Assembly: GCA_964468435.1 (NCBI GenBank)
Contig: CAYXVE010000018.1
Location: 1 to 64,000 of the forward strand
Direction of reading: 5' to 3'
DNA from: JBCCTX01 sp964468435
Lineage (GTDB): Bacteria > Bacteroidota > Bacteroidia > J057
Length of the DNA stretch: 64,000 nucleotides
In this document: one piece after another, positions 8,292 through 16,622 of the stretch
Layout: the number at the start of each line of letters is the position of its first letter
Position numbering within the stretch: the first letter of the stretch is position 1
Notes under the pieces: model-generated
Database searches by the model: none
What the model was told of the DNA's origin: nothing
The model's input: the letters and a program-made list of their open reading frames with translations, nothing else
Translations under genes and position numbers: made by a program

Positions 8292-9256
8292 TTTTGGAGG
8301 AATGCTGCGGCTGTCTCCTCGATTACTTGCTTCATGGGGGTGTACGCAAATCCTATCCTTGTAATCTTTGAGCCATCATAGCTGGAGCGTTGCATACTGC
8401 TTCTGATCGATTCAGGAGTAATGATGGGTTCGCGACCCGTGATATATGATAGTAATTGAGATATATGTGCCACACTTATGGAAAGTGCATTGGGCAAAAC
8501 AGTAGCAGGAGGCTTTTTCCCCAACGCATGCGCAATCTGCTTTAGTAGTACTTTTTGTGTGATATTTTCACTGACCAGCAAAAATTTAGACCCATTGGGA
8601 GCATCTTCAGCAAGCAATAATGCCACAGCGCTGGCAACATCTTTGACTCCGACAAAACCACTTGCCCCTCGATTATAAAAGCGCAGTCCACCGTGAATCA
8701 GTGTGAATAATTTACCTGTATTGCGATTCCAGTCAAATGTAGGACCTATTACTACGCCGGGATTGATCATCACTGCATACAAACCCTCTGCGATGCCTCT
8801 GTGTACTTCCAGTTCTGCTTTATGCTTGGAGATGGCGTACTGAGCGTTTTTCTTCGATGCAGTCCATGCAGTATCTTCAGTAATCACATCTTTCTCAGAT
8901 TTTTTTCCCAATGCAGAAGTAGAACTCATATGTATGAGTTTTTTTATTCCTACTTCCAAACATGCATTGACAACATTGGCTGTTCCCGAGACATTAGCCT
9001 GCATCATTTGAGGATGTTGTTTTTTCCAGAAGCTTACATGGGCTGCTGCATGAACTACATATTCAACTCCATCCATAGCATGATACAGCGATTCAGTATC
9101 CAGGATATCTCCATCTACGATATCTACAATAGCCTCCCAAGGGAGTGTTCGGTGTACGGCTTCCCGCACCAGTAACCTAAGGTCATATCCTTGAGATAAG
9201 AGTTCGTCCACAATATGCCTTCCCAGAAAACCAGTTGCACCTGTAATTAAAATCAT
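8270..9256 (-). CDS. NAD(P)-dependent extended SDR (epimerase/dihydroflavonol reductase-like)
   Basis: The 328-residue protein begins directly with the Rossmann motif ITGATGFLGRHIV and reads as an extended short-chain dehydrogenase. Further SDR marks are GDILDTESL, VHAAAHVSFW (the NNAG-equivalent segment), HMSSTSALG and the catalytic YAISKHKAE (YxxxK), then NPGVVIGPTFD. The pattern is closest to dihydroflavonol-4-reductase/3-beta-HSD-like bacterial enzymes of unassigned substrate. It converges with the coiled-coil gene (22-bp overlap) and diverges from the ureohydrolase-like gene at 9350. Confidence 0.85.
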   Translation of the reverse strand: MILITGATGFLGRHIVDELLSQGYDLRLLVREAVHRTLPWEAIVDIVDGDILDTESLYHAMDGVEYVVHAAAHVSFWKKQHPQMMQANVSGTANVVNACLEVGIKKLIHMSSTSALGKKSEKDVITEDTAWTASKKNAQYAISKHKAELEVHRGIAEGLYAVMINPGVVIGPTFDWNRNTGKLFTLIHGGLRFYNRGASGFVGVKDVASAVALLLAEDAPNGSKFLLVSENITQKVLLKQIAHALGKKPPATVLPNALSISVAHISQLLSYITGREPIITPESIRSSMQRSSYDGSKITRIGFAYTPMKQVIEETAAAFLQNQEASES

Positions 9257-9285
9257 AGTATTTTTATTCCCAGTTCTTTAAGCCC

Positions 9286-9312
9286 TTGGCTGGATAAAGT
9301 TAAGTATCTTTG
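9286..9312 (+). promoter_or_regulatory. Candidate Bacteroidota promoter for the ureohydrolase-like gene
   Basis: TATCTTTG at 9305-9312 matches the -7 consensus TAnnTTTG, and a TTG lies at 9286-9288, 16 bases upstream, slightly short of the usual spacing. The predicted transcript start near 9318 would leave about 30 bases before the ATG at 9350. Confidence 0.4.
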
Positions 9313-9349
9313 GAGCTGTAATACAACAACCTATTGGCAATACTCCTGT

Positions 9350-10498
9350 ATGGATATTCATGCTTTTTTTTCTCCTGTGCATACATCTTCTACTTGGGAT
9401 TACACCAAGGTAGCTCTCAGTGATCACATCAGTATACACCAAGATGCCTTTCCAGACTGGGAACATGCTGAAATCCTGTTGATAGGTTGTCCGAATCGAG
9501 ATCAAGATGACCTTTTTGGTAGTGTAGAGCGCATTAGAGAACATTTATATGCTTTTTCAAGGCCTGTATCGTTGATCAAAGTAGCTGATCTTGGCAATAT
9601 CAATCCGCTGACCTCTCAGGAAGGATTATATGAAGCATTAGCGGATATCCTGGGTTATATGCTAGAAGCAGGAAAAACGGTCGTACTAATGGGAGGAAGC
9701 CAGGATCTTTCTTTTGGACAGTATCTCGCTTATGAGCAGCAACCCCAATCCCTCGAATACGTACATATAGGCCCCCGTTTTGATATTTATGACAGTGATT
9801 TGATTACAGATTCGCGGTCCTTCAACCATCGCATTTTTACCCATCAACCATCGCATCTATTTGAGTTTACCAATCTAGGATACCAGCGCTACTTTATCAA
9901 TCAGGATGACCTGGATGAATTAACACAAAGAAATTTTTCGGCTGTTCGATATGGTGTATTACAACAGGAAATTTCACTGGCAGAACCCTATCTACGGACT
10001 GCTGACATGGTTTGTATGGATGTATCATCTATTCGGAGCAGGGATATCCCCGGAGCTGTGCTGAAGTCTCCCGGAGGATATTCTCCTGTGGAAGCATGCC
10101 GTTTGAGCAGATATACGGGATTGGGTTACCAGGTTCGTTCAGTAAATTTTGCAGGATATCGCGCCGATCTCGATCCAGATGGCCAGGGAGCTATGCTGAT
10201 AGCGATGATGATATGGTACTTTATAGATGGCTATTATGGGAGGTGGAATGACATGCCTAGAGCAGATAGAGCCAATCTTCGCCAATACAGTGTACAACTC
10301 CAGGCCAGTATAGATGCAATCCACTTTTATTGCCATATGCAGACTGGACGCTGGTGGATGGAGGTACCATATCCATCGGACATAGGGCAGAAATTTCCCA
10401 GAAACAGGCTGATAGCCTGTTCAAAAGCCGACTACGAGATGGCTCAAAGAGATGAGATACCTGAAAGATGGTGGTTGACATTCAATAAACTGAAGTGA
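9350..10498 (+). CDS. Ureohydrolase (arginase/formimidoylglutamase)-fold protein with lost metal ligands
   Basis: The 382-residue protein keeps the arginase/HutG framework, but its metal sites are degraded. The GGxHS motif reads GGSQDLS (115-121), so the metal His is Gln118. The DAHxD motif reads IGPRFD (140-145): Asp and His are Gly141 and Arg143, and only Asp145 remains. The SxDxD motif reads CMDVSSI (222-228): Asp224 is kept but the second Asp is Ser226. Four of six Mn ligands are thus missing, and normal hydrolase activity is unlikely. Arginase-fold proteins annotated as formimidoylglutamase occur widely in Bacteroidota without other histidine-degradation genes (from memory). The stop overlaps the GTG start of the ABC ATPase gene (GTGA, 10495-10498), so the two are translationally coupled. 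No hut genes are nearby. A structural or binding role is more likely than catalysis. Confidence 0.8.
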   Translation: MDIHAFFSPVHTSSTWDYTKVALSDHISIHQDAFPDWEHAEILLIGCPNRDQDDLFGSVERIREHLYAFSRPVSLIKVADLGNINPLTSQEGLYEALADILGYMLEAGKTVVLMGGSQDLSFGQYLAYEQQPQSLEYVHIGPRFDIYDSDLITDSRSFNHRIFTHQPSHLFEFTNLGYQRYFINQDDLDELTQRNFSAVRYGVLQQEISLAEPYLRTADMVCMDVSSIRSRDIPGAVLKSPGGYSPVEACRLSRYTGLGYQVRSVNFAGYRADLDPDGQGAMLIAMMIWYFIDGYYGRWNDMPRADRANLRQYSVQLQASIDAIHFYCHMQTGRWWMEVPYPSDIGQKFPRNRLIACSKADYEMAQRDEIPERWWLTFNKLK

Positions 10499-11220
10499 TA
10501 AAGATTAGAAAATTACATAAGAGATTTGGAAAACAACAGGTACTGAACGGGGTGACACTGGACATACAGGATGGTGAAAACCTGTGTATTGTTGGTGGGA
10601 GTGGAAGTGGTAAATCAGTCCTGATTAAGCTTGTACTTGGACTGCTTGAACCCGATGATGGTGATATATGGATTGAGGAGCGGAATACACGTGACTTTCG
10701 CGAAGAGGACTGGAATCGTCAATTTGAAGATATAGGAATGGTCTTTCAGGGGGCTGCATTATTTGACTCCCTTCCAGTCTGGGAAAATGTGGGTTTGCGT
10801 TTGGTGGAAAAACACCAGTACTCCAGGGATGAAACTAGGACAAGTGTCTTGCAAGCGCTTACTAGAGTGGGGCTGGATGAATCTGTATTGGATAAATTCC
10901 CTGCTGAGCTGTCGGGAGGAATGAAAAAGCGAGTAGGCATAGCCCGTGCAATTATTCACCATCCGCGGTATCTTTTTTATGACGAACCTACGACGGGTCT
11001 GGATCCGGTTAACTCAGAAATGATTGATTCCCTAATTGTTGAATTGGATGAAGCTGATCAGACGTCGATCATTATCACACATGATATGAAAACGGTGAAA
11101 AAGGTTGCTACTTCTGTAGCGATGATCCAGGATGGAAAAATCCTGTTTTATGGCAACACAAATGAATTTTTTGAAGCCGATCATCCGGATATACAGACAT
11201 TTTTGGCCCGTGAGCGATAA
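10495..11220 (+). CDS. MlaF/Ttg2A-type ABC transporter ATPase
   Basis: The 241-residue ATPase has a complete set of ABC motifs: Walker A GGSGSGKS (34-41), Q-loop MVFQGAALFDSL, signature LSGGMKKR, Walker B YLFYDEPTTGLDP and H-loop IITHD. The sequence GAALFDSLPVWENV and the MKKRVGIARAI context are characteristic of the MlaF family, which drives phospholipid movement between membranes. Its usual partners, MlaE permease and MlaD MCE protein, are not in the window. The GTG start overlaps the preceding stop by 4 bp, so it depends on translation of the ureohydrolase-like gene. The first residues (IKIRKLHKRFG) fit the family N-terminus. Confidence 0.88.
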   Translation: MIKIRKLHKRFGKQQVLNGVTLDIQDGENLCIVGGSGSGKSVLIKLVLGLLEPDDGDIWIEERNTRDFREEDWNRQFEDIGMVFQGAALFDSLPVWENVGLRLVEKHQYSRDETRTSVLQALTRVGLDESVLDKFPAELSGGMKKRVGIARAIIHHPRYLFYDEPTTGLDPVNSEMIDSLIVELDEADQTSIIITHDMKTVKKVATSVAMIQDGKILFYGNTNEFFEADHPDIQTFLARER

Positions 11221-11264
11221 TATCATGAAGGACACGAAGTCAAATCGATACCCCCAAAACCCTC

Positions 11265-11284
11265 GATCTGACAGATCATTTTTT
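11265..11284 (+). terminator. Small hairpin plus T-run after the ABC ATPase gene
   Basis: GATCT-gac-AGATC (11265-11277) is followed by ATTTTTT, a compact Rho-independent layout 44 bp past the ATPase stop. A near copy with flanking similarity occurs at 43412-43431. Confidence 0.5.
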
Positions 11285-11299
11285 ACATGAATCCCCAGC

Positions 11300-11749
11300 T
11301 TACCTGCTGTCCCCAGGATTCAACTGCTGTATTAGATTTTCGACCTCCTCCCGGAGAAGCTCAAGTGCCGTCCCGGGACTTTCGAACTGCACATCTCTCA
11401 CCTGCCAGTAAGTAATGGATTCCTCCAGGTGTGGAAGTCTTTCCCGGACCATAGGCCTGTGTTCTTGTTCATCCATGCAGATGATCATTTGATAATCAGC
11501 AGCTTCTTCTACTATGAGAGATTTTGGCATAACTTCTCTTTTGAGAATAGGCACTTGCAATTGTTCCAAATATGCTATGGCATATTTTGACATAGGCCCA
11601 GCATTGGGGCTTTGGGACATATCTTCTCTTAGGCCACGAGAGTCTGCCTGCCAGAGCAGCTCATATTGCACGGCCAGGTAATTGAAGTATTCCTCAGCTG
11701 TCCTACTTCGGTAATAATTTCCAGTACATACAAAAAGAAGATGATTCAT
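11300..11749 (-). CDS. Low-molecular-weight protein tyrosine phosphatase-like protein
   Basis: The 149-residue protein opens with the LMW-PTP P-loop CTGNYYRS (Cys8 to Ser15, CxxxxxRS) after a beta strand (HLLFVC). It keeps family landmarks such as ADSRGL and YQMIICMDEQEH. The family DP general-acid motif is altered; YWQVRDVQFE stands at its place, with Asp in RDV as a possible substitute. Its start overlaps the end of the comB-like gene by 4 bp (ATGA type), so the two are probably co-translated. LMW-PTPs often reverse tyrosine kinases of capsule export, and a Wzc homologue lies about 5 kb away, but a link is only an inference. Confidence 0.78.
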   Translation of the reverse strand: MNHLLFVCTGNYYRSRTAEEYFNYLAVQYELLWQADSRGLREDMSQSPNAGPMSKYAIAYLEQLQVPILKREVMPKSLIVEEAADYQMIICMDEQEHRPMVRERLPHLEESITYWQVRDVQFESPGTALELLREEVENLIQQLNPGDSR

Positions 11750-12555
11750 TGGTTAGAATGGCTCATGAGTTTTTCAGCTTCCTGTCTGGCGATCACTTCC
11801 ATTTTTAGCATATCATAGTCGTATGGAGAATGACTGATATCGTGCAATTCATCACCGATCAATATGGGCAGAACTGCATGAGTATCTTTTCGCATGGCAT
11901 ACTTCACCTCCTGCTGAAGGTTGAGATGTGTCAGACGCTGAAAGTGGGAAGAGTTTCTGAAAAAGTATCTTTTACGTGTATTGGCAGAGCTGTACATCGT
12001 TTCTGCGATGATGGTTGTATCCTGGTACCGGCGGAAGTGATGGCGTAGTTTTTTGGCCATAGCACCTGCAAAGATGGTATCTTCCAGGGTTACATTGTCT
12101 CTCCATCCTGCACAAAGGAAGCAAATATTTTCATTTTGTTCGATCAGCCACTGTATCAGCGTACTGATATTACAAAATGACCCAATAACAATCTCTTTGG
12201 CATTTCGCTGTTGGGCTGCCTTCAGGGCACGTGTCCCATTGGTGGTTGTGATGGCTATACGCTTGTCTTTGATGGCGGGATCCTCAAAAGAAAAAGGGGA
12301 ATTACCCAGGTCAAATCCCTCGATTTGTATACCACTTCGTTCTCCTGCAATCAAAAACCCCTTTTCTTTATAGGTGGCACATTCGTCGATATGCTCTACA
12401 GGTACGATAAATTCTACGCCGTTACCGAAAGCGACGCACATAGAGGTAGTAGCACGTAGTATATCTATGACTACAACAATTGATTCTGAAACATCGAATT
12501 GATCGATTAAAGCTGGCGTTATACATACGTGCATGTATTTCTGGATTTTACTCAT
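11746..12555 (-). CDS. comB: 2-phosphosulfolactate phosphatase family protein
   Basis: The 269-residue protein matches ComB across its length: VVVIDILRATTSM, FLIAGERSGIQIEGFDLGNSP, ITTTNGTRAL and LCAGWRDNVTLEDTIFAGAM. ComB removes phosphate from 2-phosphosulfolactate in coenzyme M-type sulfonate synthesis; many bacteria carry the family without making coenzyme M. In this phylum, sulfonolipids or sulfolactate metabolism are possible contexts, but no comA or comC is in the window, so the substrate is open. The stop overlaps the LMW phosphatase start. Confidence 0.85.
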   Translation of the reverse strand: MSKIQKYMHVCITPALIDQFDVSESIVVVIDILRATTSMCVAFGNGVEFIVPVEHIDECATYKEKGFLIAGERSGIQIEGFDLGNSPFSFEDPAIKDKRIAITTTNGTRALKAAQQRNAKEIVIGSFCNISTLIQWLIEQNENICFLCAGWRDNVTLEDTIFAGAMAKKLRHHFRRYQDTTIIAETMYSSANTRKRYFFRNSSHFQRLTHLNLQQEVKYAMRKDTHAVLPILIGDELHDISHSPYDYDMLKMEVIARQEAEKLMSHSNQ

Positions 12556-12634
12556 AAATGGGTGTTAATTCTTCAAGTCACGTGTAACAGAATTTTTTGC
12601 AACGGCAAAGTACATAATTTATTTTATAAAAAAG

Positions 12635-13732
12635 TTATTTCTTTGGTATGAATGGCGTTTTAACTACTTGTGCAGGCACTGTTTTGTTGCGGATAACGAT
12701 TTGCAGTTCCTGTCCAGGTTGAGAAAATTCCACGGGAACATATCCCAGTCCTATACCTTTATTGATAACCGGACTCATGGATCCCGAAGTCACTTTGCCT
12801 ACGACTTTATCACTCACGGCAATATCATAACCACTTCGAGGAATCCCCCGTTCGTTGATTTCAAATCCCACCAGTTTGCGTTGTATTCCCTCTTCCTTGA
12901 GTTTGGCAATAGTTTCCGATCCATTGAAAGGCCCTTTCTTGAGTTTAGTAATCCATCCCAGTCCAGCTTCCAGTGGAGAGGTCTCATCATTGATGTCATT
13001 GCCATATAGCATGTATCCCATTTCCAGCCTGAGTGTATCCCTTGCCCCAAGACCTGTAGGTACTAGGCCATGGGGCTTTCCTGCTTCCATGATCTGATTC
13101 CAGATCGTTTCTGCATGTGTCACTGGGACAAATAATTCAAAAGTACGCTCACCCGTATATCCCGTAGTTGCCAGCGTAAGAGGTACTTCTGCTAACTCAC
13201 AGGCCATGCAGTAGTAAGTACCTAACTTTGAGAGGGCAATGGAAGTCATTTGTTGAAGGATGTTTTCTGCTTTGGGACCAGAAACTGCAATCAACGCCAG
13301 TTCTTCTGAACGGTCTACCAGATGGGCTTTCATCGTATTACTGGTACTGATCCAGTCCCAGTCTTTTAGGATATTGGCAGCGTTTACGACCACCATGTAT
13401 GATTCTTCTGCTAGTTTATAGATGATCAGGTCATCTACGATTCCTCCTTTATGATTGGGCATACAACTGTATTGTGCTTTGCCAGGTACCAGACAGGATA
13501 CATCATTGGAAGAGATTTTCTGTAATAGCTCGAGTGCATGTGGACCATCTACAAAAAATTCTCCCATATGTGATACATCAAACATGCCTGCATTATTTCG
13601 AACAGCCATATGTTCGGCTTTATCGCTGGTATATCTTACAGGCATTTCGTAACCTGCAAAAGGGATGATTTTTGCACCTAACTGTTCATGGATCTTATAT
13701 AAGGGAGTCTTTTTCATATTTTGATTGAGCAT
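12635..13732 (-). CDS. gcvT: Aminomethyltransferase (glycine cleavage T protein)
   Basis: The 365-residue protein transfers the methylene group from lipoyl-bound aminomethyl to tetrahydrofolate, releasing ammonia. Typical GcvT sequence is present throughout: KTPLYKIHEQLGAKIIPFAGYEMPV, NAGMFDVSHMGE, NHKGGIVDDLIIYK (folate-binding Asp region), TGYTGERTFELF, GARDTLRLEMGYMLYGNDI and the closing GKVTSGSMSPVI. Other gcv genes are absent here, as is common when the system is scattered. The start could be 13732 (MLNQNMKK) or 13717 (MKKTPLY). The gene is divergent from rarA with a 49-bp spacer. Confidence 0.95.
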   Translation of the reverse strand: MLNQNMKKTPLYKIHEQLGAKIIPFAGYEMPVRYTSDKAEHMAVRNNAGMFDVSHMGEFFVDGPHALELLQKISSNDVSCLVPGKAQYSCMPNHKGGIVDDLIIYKLAEESYMVVVNAANILKDWDWISTSNTMKAHLVDRSEELALIAVSGPKAENILQQMTSIALSKLGTYYCMACELAEVPLTLATTGYTGERTFELFVPVTHAETIWNQIMEAGKPHGLVPTGLGARDTLRLEMGYMLYGNDINDETSPLEAGLGWITKLKKGPFNGSETIAKLKEEGIQRKLVGFEINERGIPRSGYDIAVSDKVVGKVTSGSMSPVINKGIGLGYVPVEFSQPGQELQIVIRNKTVPAQVVKTPFIPKK

Positions 13733-13781
13733 CTTTTAGGGTAATAAAGCTTAAAAGTACTAATTTTAACAGTTTAAGTAC

Positions 13782-15056
13782 ATGGATTTGTTTCAGCAAT
13801 ATGATCATTTGCCGCCATTGGCTGAGCGGATGCGCCCTCAAACGCTAGAGGAGGTGATAGGGCAGGTACACCTGCTGGCATCAGGGACACCCTTTAGGAG
13901 TGCTATAGAGCGCCAGCGCATTCCTTCGATGATTTTCTGGGGACCTCCCGGTGTAGGCAAAACAACACTGGCACAAATTATTGCCCAGACGGCCAAACGG
14001 CCTTTCAAGCAGTTAAGCGCAGTACAAAGCGGTGTTAAGGATGTACGGGAAGTACTGCGCTTTGCTGAAGGACGGCCTGGCACTATTCTCTTTATCGATG
14101 AGATTCACCGTTTCAATAAAGCACAGCAGGATTCGCTCCTTGGGGCAGTGGAAAAGGGGCGTATCACCCTGATAGGTGCTACGACAGAAAATCCTTCATT
14201 TGAAGTTAATGCTGCCTTACTTTCCCGCTGCCAGGTATATGTGCTTTATCCCTTAAATCCCGAAGAAGTAAGATCACTATTGCAAAGAGCTGTGGATAGG
14301 GACGAGGTCTTATCCCATTTGGATATTGAATTAAGAGAGACCCGTGCTATCTATCGTATTGCAGGGGGCGATGCCCGCAAAAGTCTTGCGCTGCTAGAGA
14401 TTTTCATCAATGTGTATCAGGAAAAACAGCCCATAATTTTGACTGATGTGGATCTGGTGAAAGCTGCACAGGAACACATTGCATTATATGACAAAAGTGG
14501 TGAACAGCATTACGATATCATATCTGCATTTATCAAGTCAGTGCGTGGAGGTGATCCCGACGCAGCAATTTATTGGCTGGCCAGGATGCTGGATGGGGGA
14601 GAGGATATCAAGTTTATTGCCCGCAGGTTGATCATTCTTGCGTCAGAAGATATTGGAAATGCCAATCCCAATGGCTTGCTACTTGCCAATGCATGCTTGC
14701 AGGCCATCCATGTCATCGGGATGCCCGAAGCAAGGATTATCCTGGCTCAAACCACTACCTATCTGGCTACCTCTGAGAAGAGCAATGCTGCCTATCTGTC
14801 AATCAATGATGCCATGCAGTGGGTAAAGCAGCATCCTGCATATCCTATCCCATTACACCTTCGCAATGCTCCTACCAGACTGATGAAAGATATGGGTTAC
14901 GGGCAAAATTATAAATATTCACACGATTACGAGGGGAGAGAGGGGAATCAACAATATCTTCCGGATGAAATGAAGGGAAAAACATTCTATCATCCCAAAC
15001 TTGTGGGTACTGAGAAGAAAATTCAAAAATTCTTACAGGATAAATGGGGAAGATAA
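13782..15056 (+). CDS. rarA: Replication-associated recombination protein A (RarA/MgsA AAA+ ATPase)
   Basis: The 424-residue AAA+ protein acts at stalled replication forks together with clamp and SSB proteins. It shows PLAERMRPQTLEEVIGQ, Walker A GPPGVGKT, Walker B FIDEIHRFNKAQQD, sensor IGATTENPSFEVN with LLSRCQVYVL, sensor 2 GGDARKSLALLE, and the C-terminal tetramer region with AIYWLARMLDGGED and ARRLIILASEDIGNANP. Length is normal for the family. Confidence 0.95.
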   Translation: MDLFQQYDHLPPLAERMRPQTLEEVIGQVHLLASGTPFRSAIERQRIPSMIFWGPPGVGKTTLAQIIAQTAKRPFKQLSAVQSGVKDVREVLRFAEGRPGTILFIDEIHRFNKAQQDSLLGAVEKGRITLIGATTENPSFEVNAALLSRCQVYVLYPLNPEEVRSLLQRAVDRDEVLSHLDIELRETRAIYRIAGGDARKSLALLEIFINVYQEKQPIILTDVDLVKAAQEHIALYDKSGEQHYDIISAFIKSVRGGDPDAAIYWLARMLDGGEDIKFIARRLIILASEDIGNANPNGLLLANACLQAIHVIGMPEARIILAQTTTYLATSEKSNAAYLSINDAMQWVKQHPAYPIPLHLRNAPTRLMKDMGYGQNYKYSHDYEGREGNQQYLPDEMKGKTFYHPKLVGTEKKIQKFLQDKWGR

Positions 15057-15159
15057 AAAATGGAAAGAATTTCTTTGAACCTTAGGCATTAATTTTGCGT
15101 AATTCTAAAAAAAGATTGTGTATATTTACAGATAAAACAGCCATAAAATAATATATATT

Positions 15160-15519
15160 ATGAAGAAATTTTTTACAACGATTGCGCTTTGCCTGGCAGT
15201 ATTTGTGGCTAGTGCCCAGGCAAATTTTGTGCATAGTGCTGATAAGCAGGGAGATTCCTTCATAGCCGATCTTAACATCTACCCTAATCCCACCACAAGC
15301 GGAAATATATCTATCAAAATTGATCTGAATCAGCAGGAAGAGAATATTACGATCAAGATTTTCAATTTGATAGGTAAAACGGTGTATGTTCAGAAAATCA
15401 CCACCTTTGAGACACAAGTTCAGGAAAATATTAACCTAGGTACCCAACCCAAAGGCATATACATCCTCGAAGTATCTAATGGAGAGAAGAAAGAAATAAG
15501 ACGATTATCTTACGTATAG
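15160..15519 (+). CDS. Minimal T9SS cargo: signal peptide plus type A sorting domain
   Basis: The 119-residue protein has a Sec signal peptide (MKKFFTTIALCLAVFVASAQ, 1-20) and, after about 17 residues, a complete T9SS type A sorting domain: LNIYPNPTTSGNISI, IKIFNLIGKTVY, GTQPKGIYILEV and a final KKEIRRLSYV. Almost nothing lies between the two targeting signals, so no functional domain is visible. It could be a small surface protein, a remnant of a larger cargo, or a mature sorting-domain peptide. It is followed by a hairpin of the type also seen after two other genes in the window. Confidence 0.85.
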   Translation: MKKFFTTIALCLAVFVASAQANFVHSADKQGDSFIADLNIYPNPTTSGNISIKIDLNQQEENITIKIFNLIGKTVYVQKITTFETQVQENINLGTQPKGIYILEVSNGEKKEIRRLSYV

Positions 15520-15533
15520 CTTTGAACAGATAT

Positions 15534-15567
15534 GAGGAAGTCTTAAAAGTAAATTCCCTGAAAAAAA
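15534..15567 (+). terminator. Imperfect hairpin of the recurrent GGAAGTC family
   Basis: GGAA (15536-15539) can pair with TTCC (15554-15557) across the loop gtcttaaaagtaaa, followed by an A-run on this strand (a T-run for the opposing minus-strand gene). The 15-base string ggaagtcttaaaagt is identical to 51444-51458, after another T9SS gene. Confidence 0.4.
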
Positions 15568-15584
15568 CGCAAATTTTGCTTTAT

Positions 15585-16598
15585 TTATTGAAAGGGTATT
15601 AAGGATACACCACGCTGATCAAATTGAATTGCAGGTAAAGGTATTCGAATAATACTGGCCACATTAAATAAAGTATTTAGAAAACCCGAACGTGTAGGAA
15701 TATTACTCAGGTCAATGTCCAGACTTAGATATAATTGTCTGTACTCACGTTTACGTATCTCATCCCAGGGATCTTCGTGATAGCCGCCGATCATACCTTC
15801 TGCCCCATACCCTACAGCCAAGTTGAGCCATTGTGGATATATCTGTTTGAATCGGCCTTCAGGCAAAAATGAATGTACCCTCACACTCATCCAAAGTGTT
15901 TGTCCATTGTAATCTTTGACGATCCACTCAGCGATATGGGTACCAAAAAGATATTCATATTCTTCTTTCCCAGTATACTCAGAAGGCCAGTAAAATACTT
16001 TTAACTGAATCCGGTTTTCATTCCACAAATGCTGGTTCATGACTGCTAGTCCACTACCCACCAGATTAGCTCCTATATCATATACCGAAGCTCCCCATTT
16101 TTCTCCGAACCCATCAAAAGCCTCTATACTACTCATAGCCAAAAAGCCGTATAGGCCACCCTGTATCAAAGCTTTTTTCTTGTCCTGGCCTGACCATCGA
16201 TAGAGGCTAATCATCCACTTACTGGCATGATATCCTCCTAGAGCGTGCCCCACCTTATCCATCTGCTGCCATTCTCTCGAATCATCAAAAAAATGAAAAT
16301 GTGAAAGTTCTTCATTCGCATACCATACGGTACCTAAGTATAGCGCCGAGAGCGCATATCCGCCCAGTGAAATTCTGTTGACCCACTTAATGCGGTTGGT
16401 ATCCAGTTCGGGGGCATTCTGGTATATCGAAAAGGGGTTGCGAAATTCCTGCTGATAGTGAAATGGGCGCATGACTTTTTGAGTATAGCCTACTTCCAGA
16501 TGGATAGAACAAAAGATCGCCCCTAAAAGCAAGAAGCGGCATATCCTTGCAGATATGCCGCTTGCCACATGTATACTTAGTAATATTCGATATATCAT
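15585..16598 (-). CDS. DUF2279 family protein
   Basis: The 337-residue protein has a hydrophobic N-terminal segment (about 18-36) that may be a signal peptide or anchor. It contains the DUF2279 pattern: AWYANEELSHFHFFDDSREW, QMDKVGHALGGYHASKWM, then FLAMSSIEAFDGFGEKWGAS and YDIGANLVGSGLAV. The family is predicted to be envelope-located in Bacteroidota; no reaction is known. It lies 24 bp after wzc in the same direction, so it is probably the last gene of the capsule export transcript. Confidence 0.8.
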   Translation of the reverse strand: MIYRILLSIHVASGISARICRFLLLGAIFCSIHLEVGYTQKVMRPFHYQQEFRNPFSIYQNAPELDTNRIKWVNRISLGGYALSALYLGTVWYANEELSHFHFFDDSREWQQMDKVGHALGGYHASKWMISLYRWSGQDKKKALIQGGLYGFLAMSSIEAFDGFGEKWGASVYDIGANLVGSGLAVMNQHLWNENRIQLKVFYWPSEYTGKEEYEYLFGTHIAEWIVKDYNGQTLWMSVRVHSFLPEGRFKQIYPQWLNLAVGYGAEGMIGGYHEDPWDEIRKREYRQLYLSLDIDLSNIPTRSGFLNTLFNVASIIRIPLPAIQFDQRGVSLIPFQ

Positions 16599-16622
16599 GT
16601 CGATATATGACTCTTTATATTG

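Noticed and set aside
9350..10498. Active formimidoylglutamase or arginase
   Set aside because: Four of the six metal-ligand positions are replaced, and no histidine or arginine degradation genes are adjacent.
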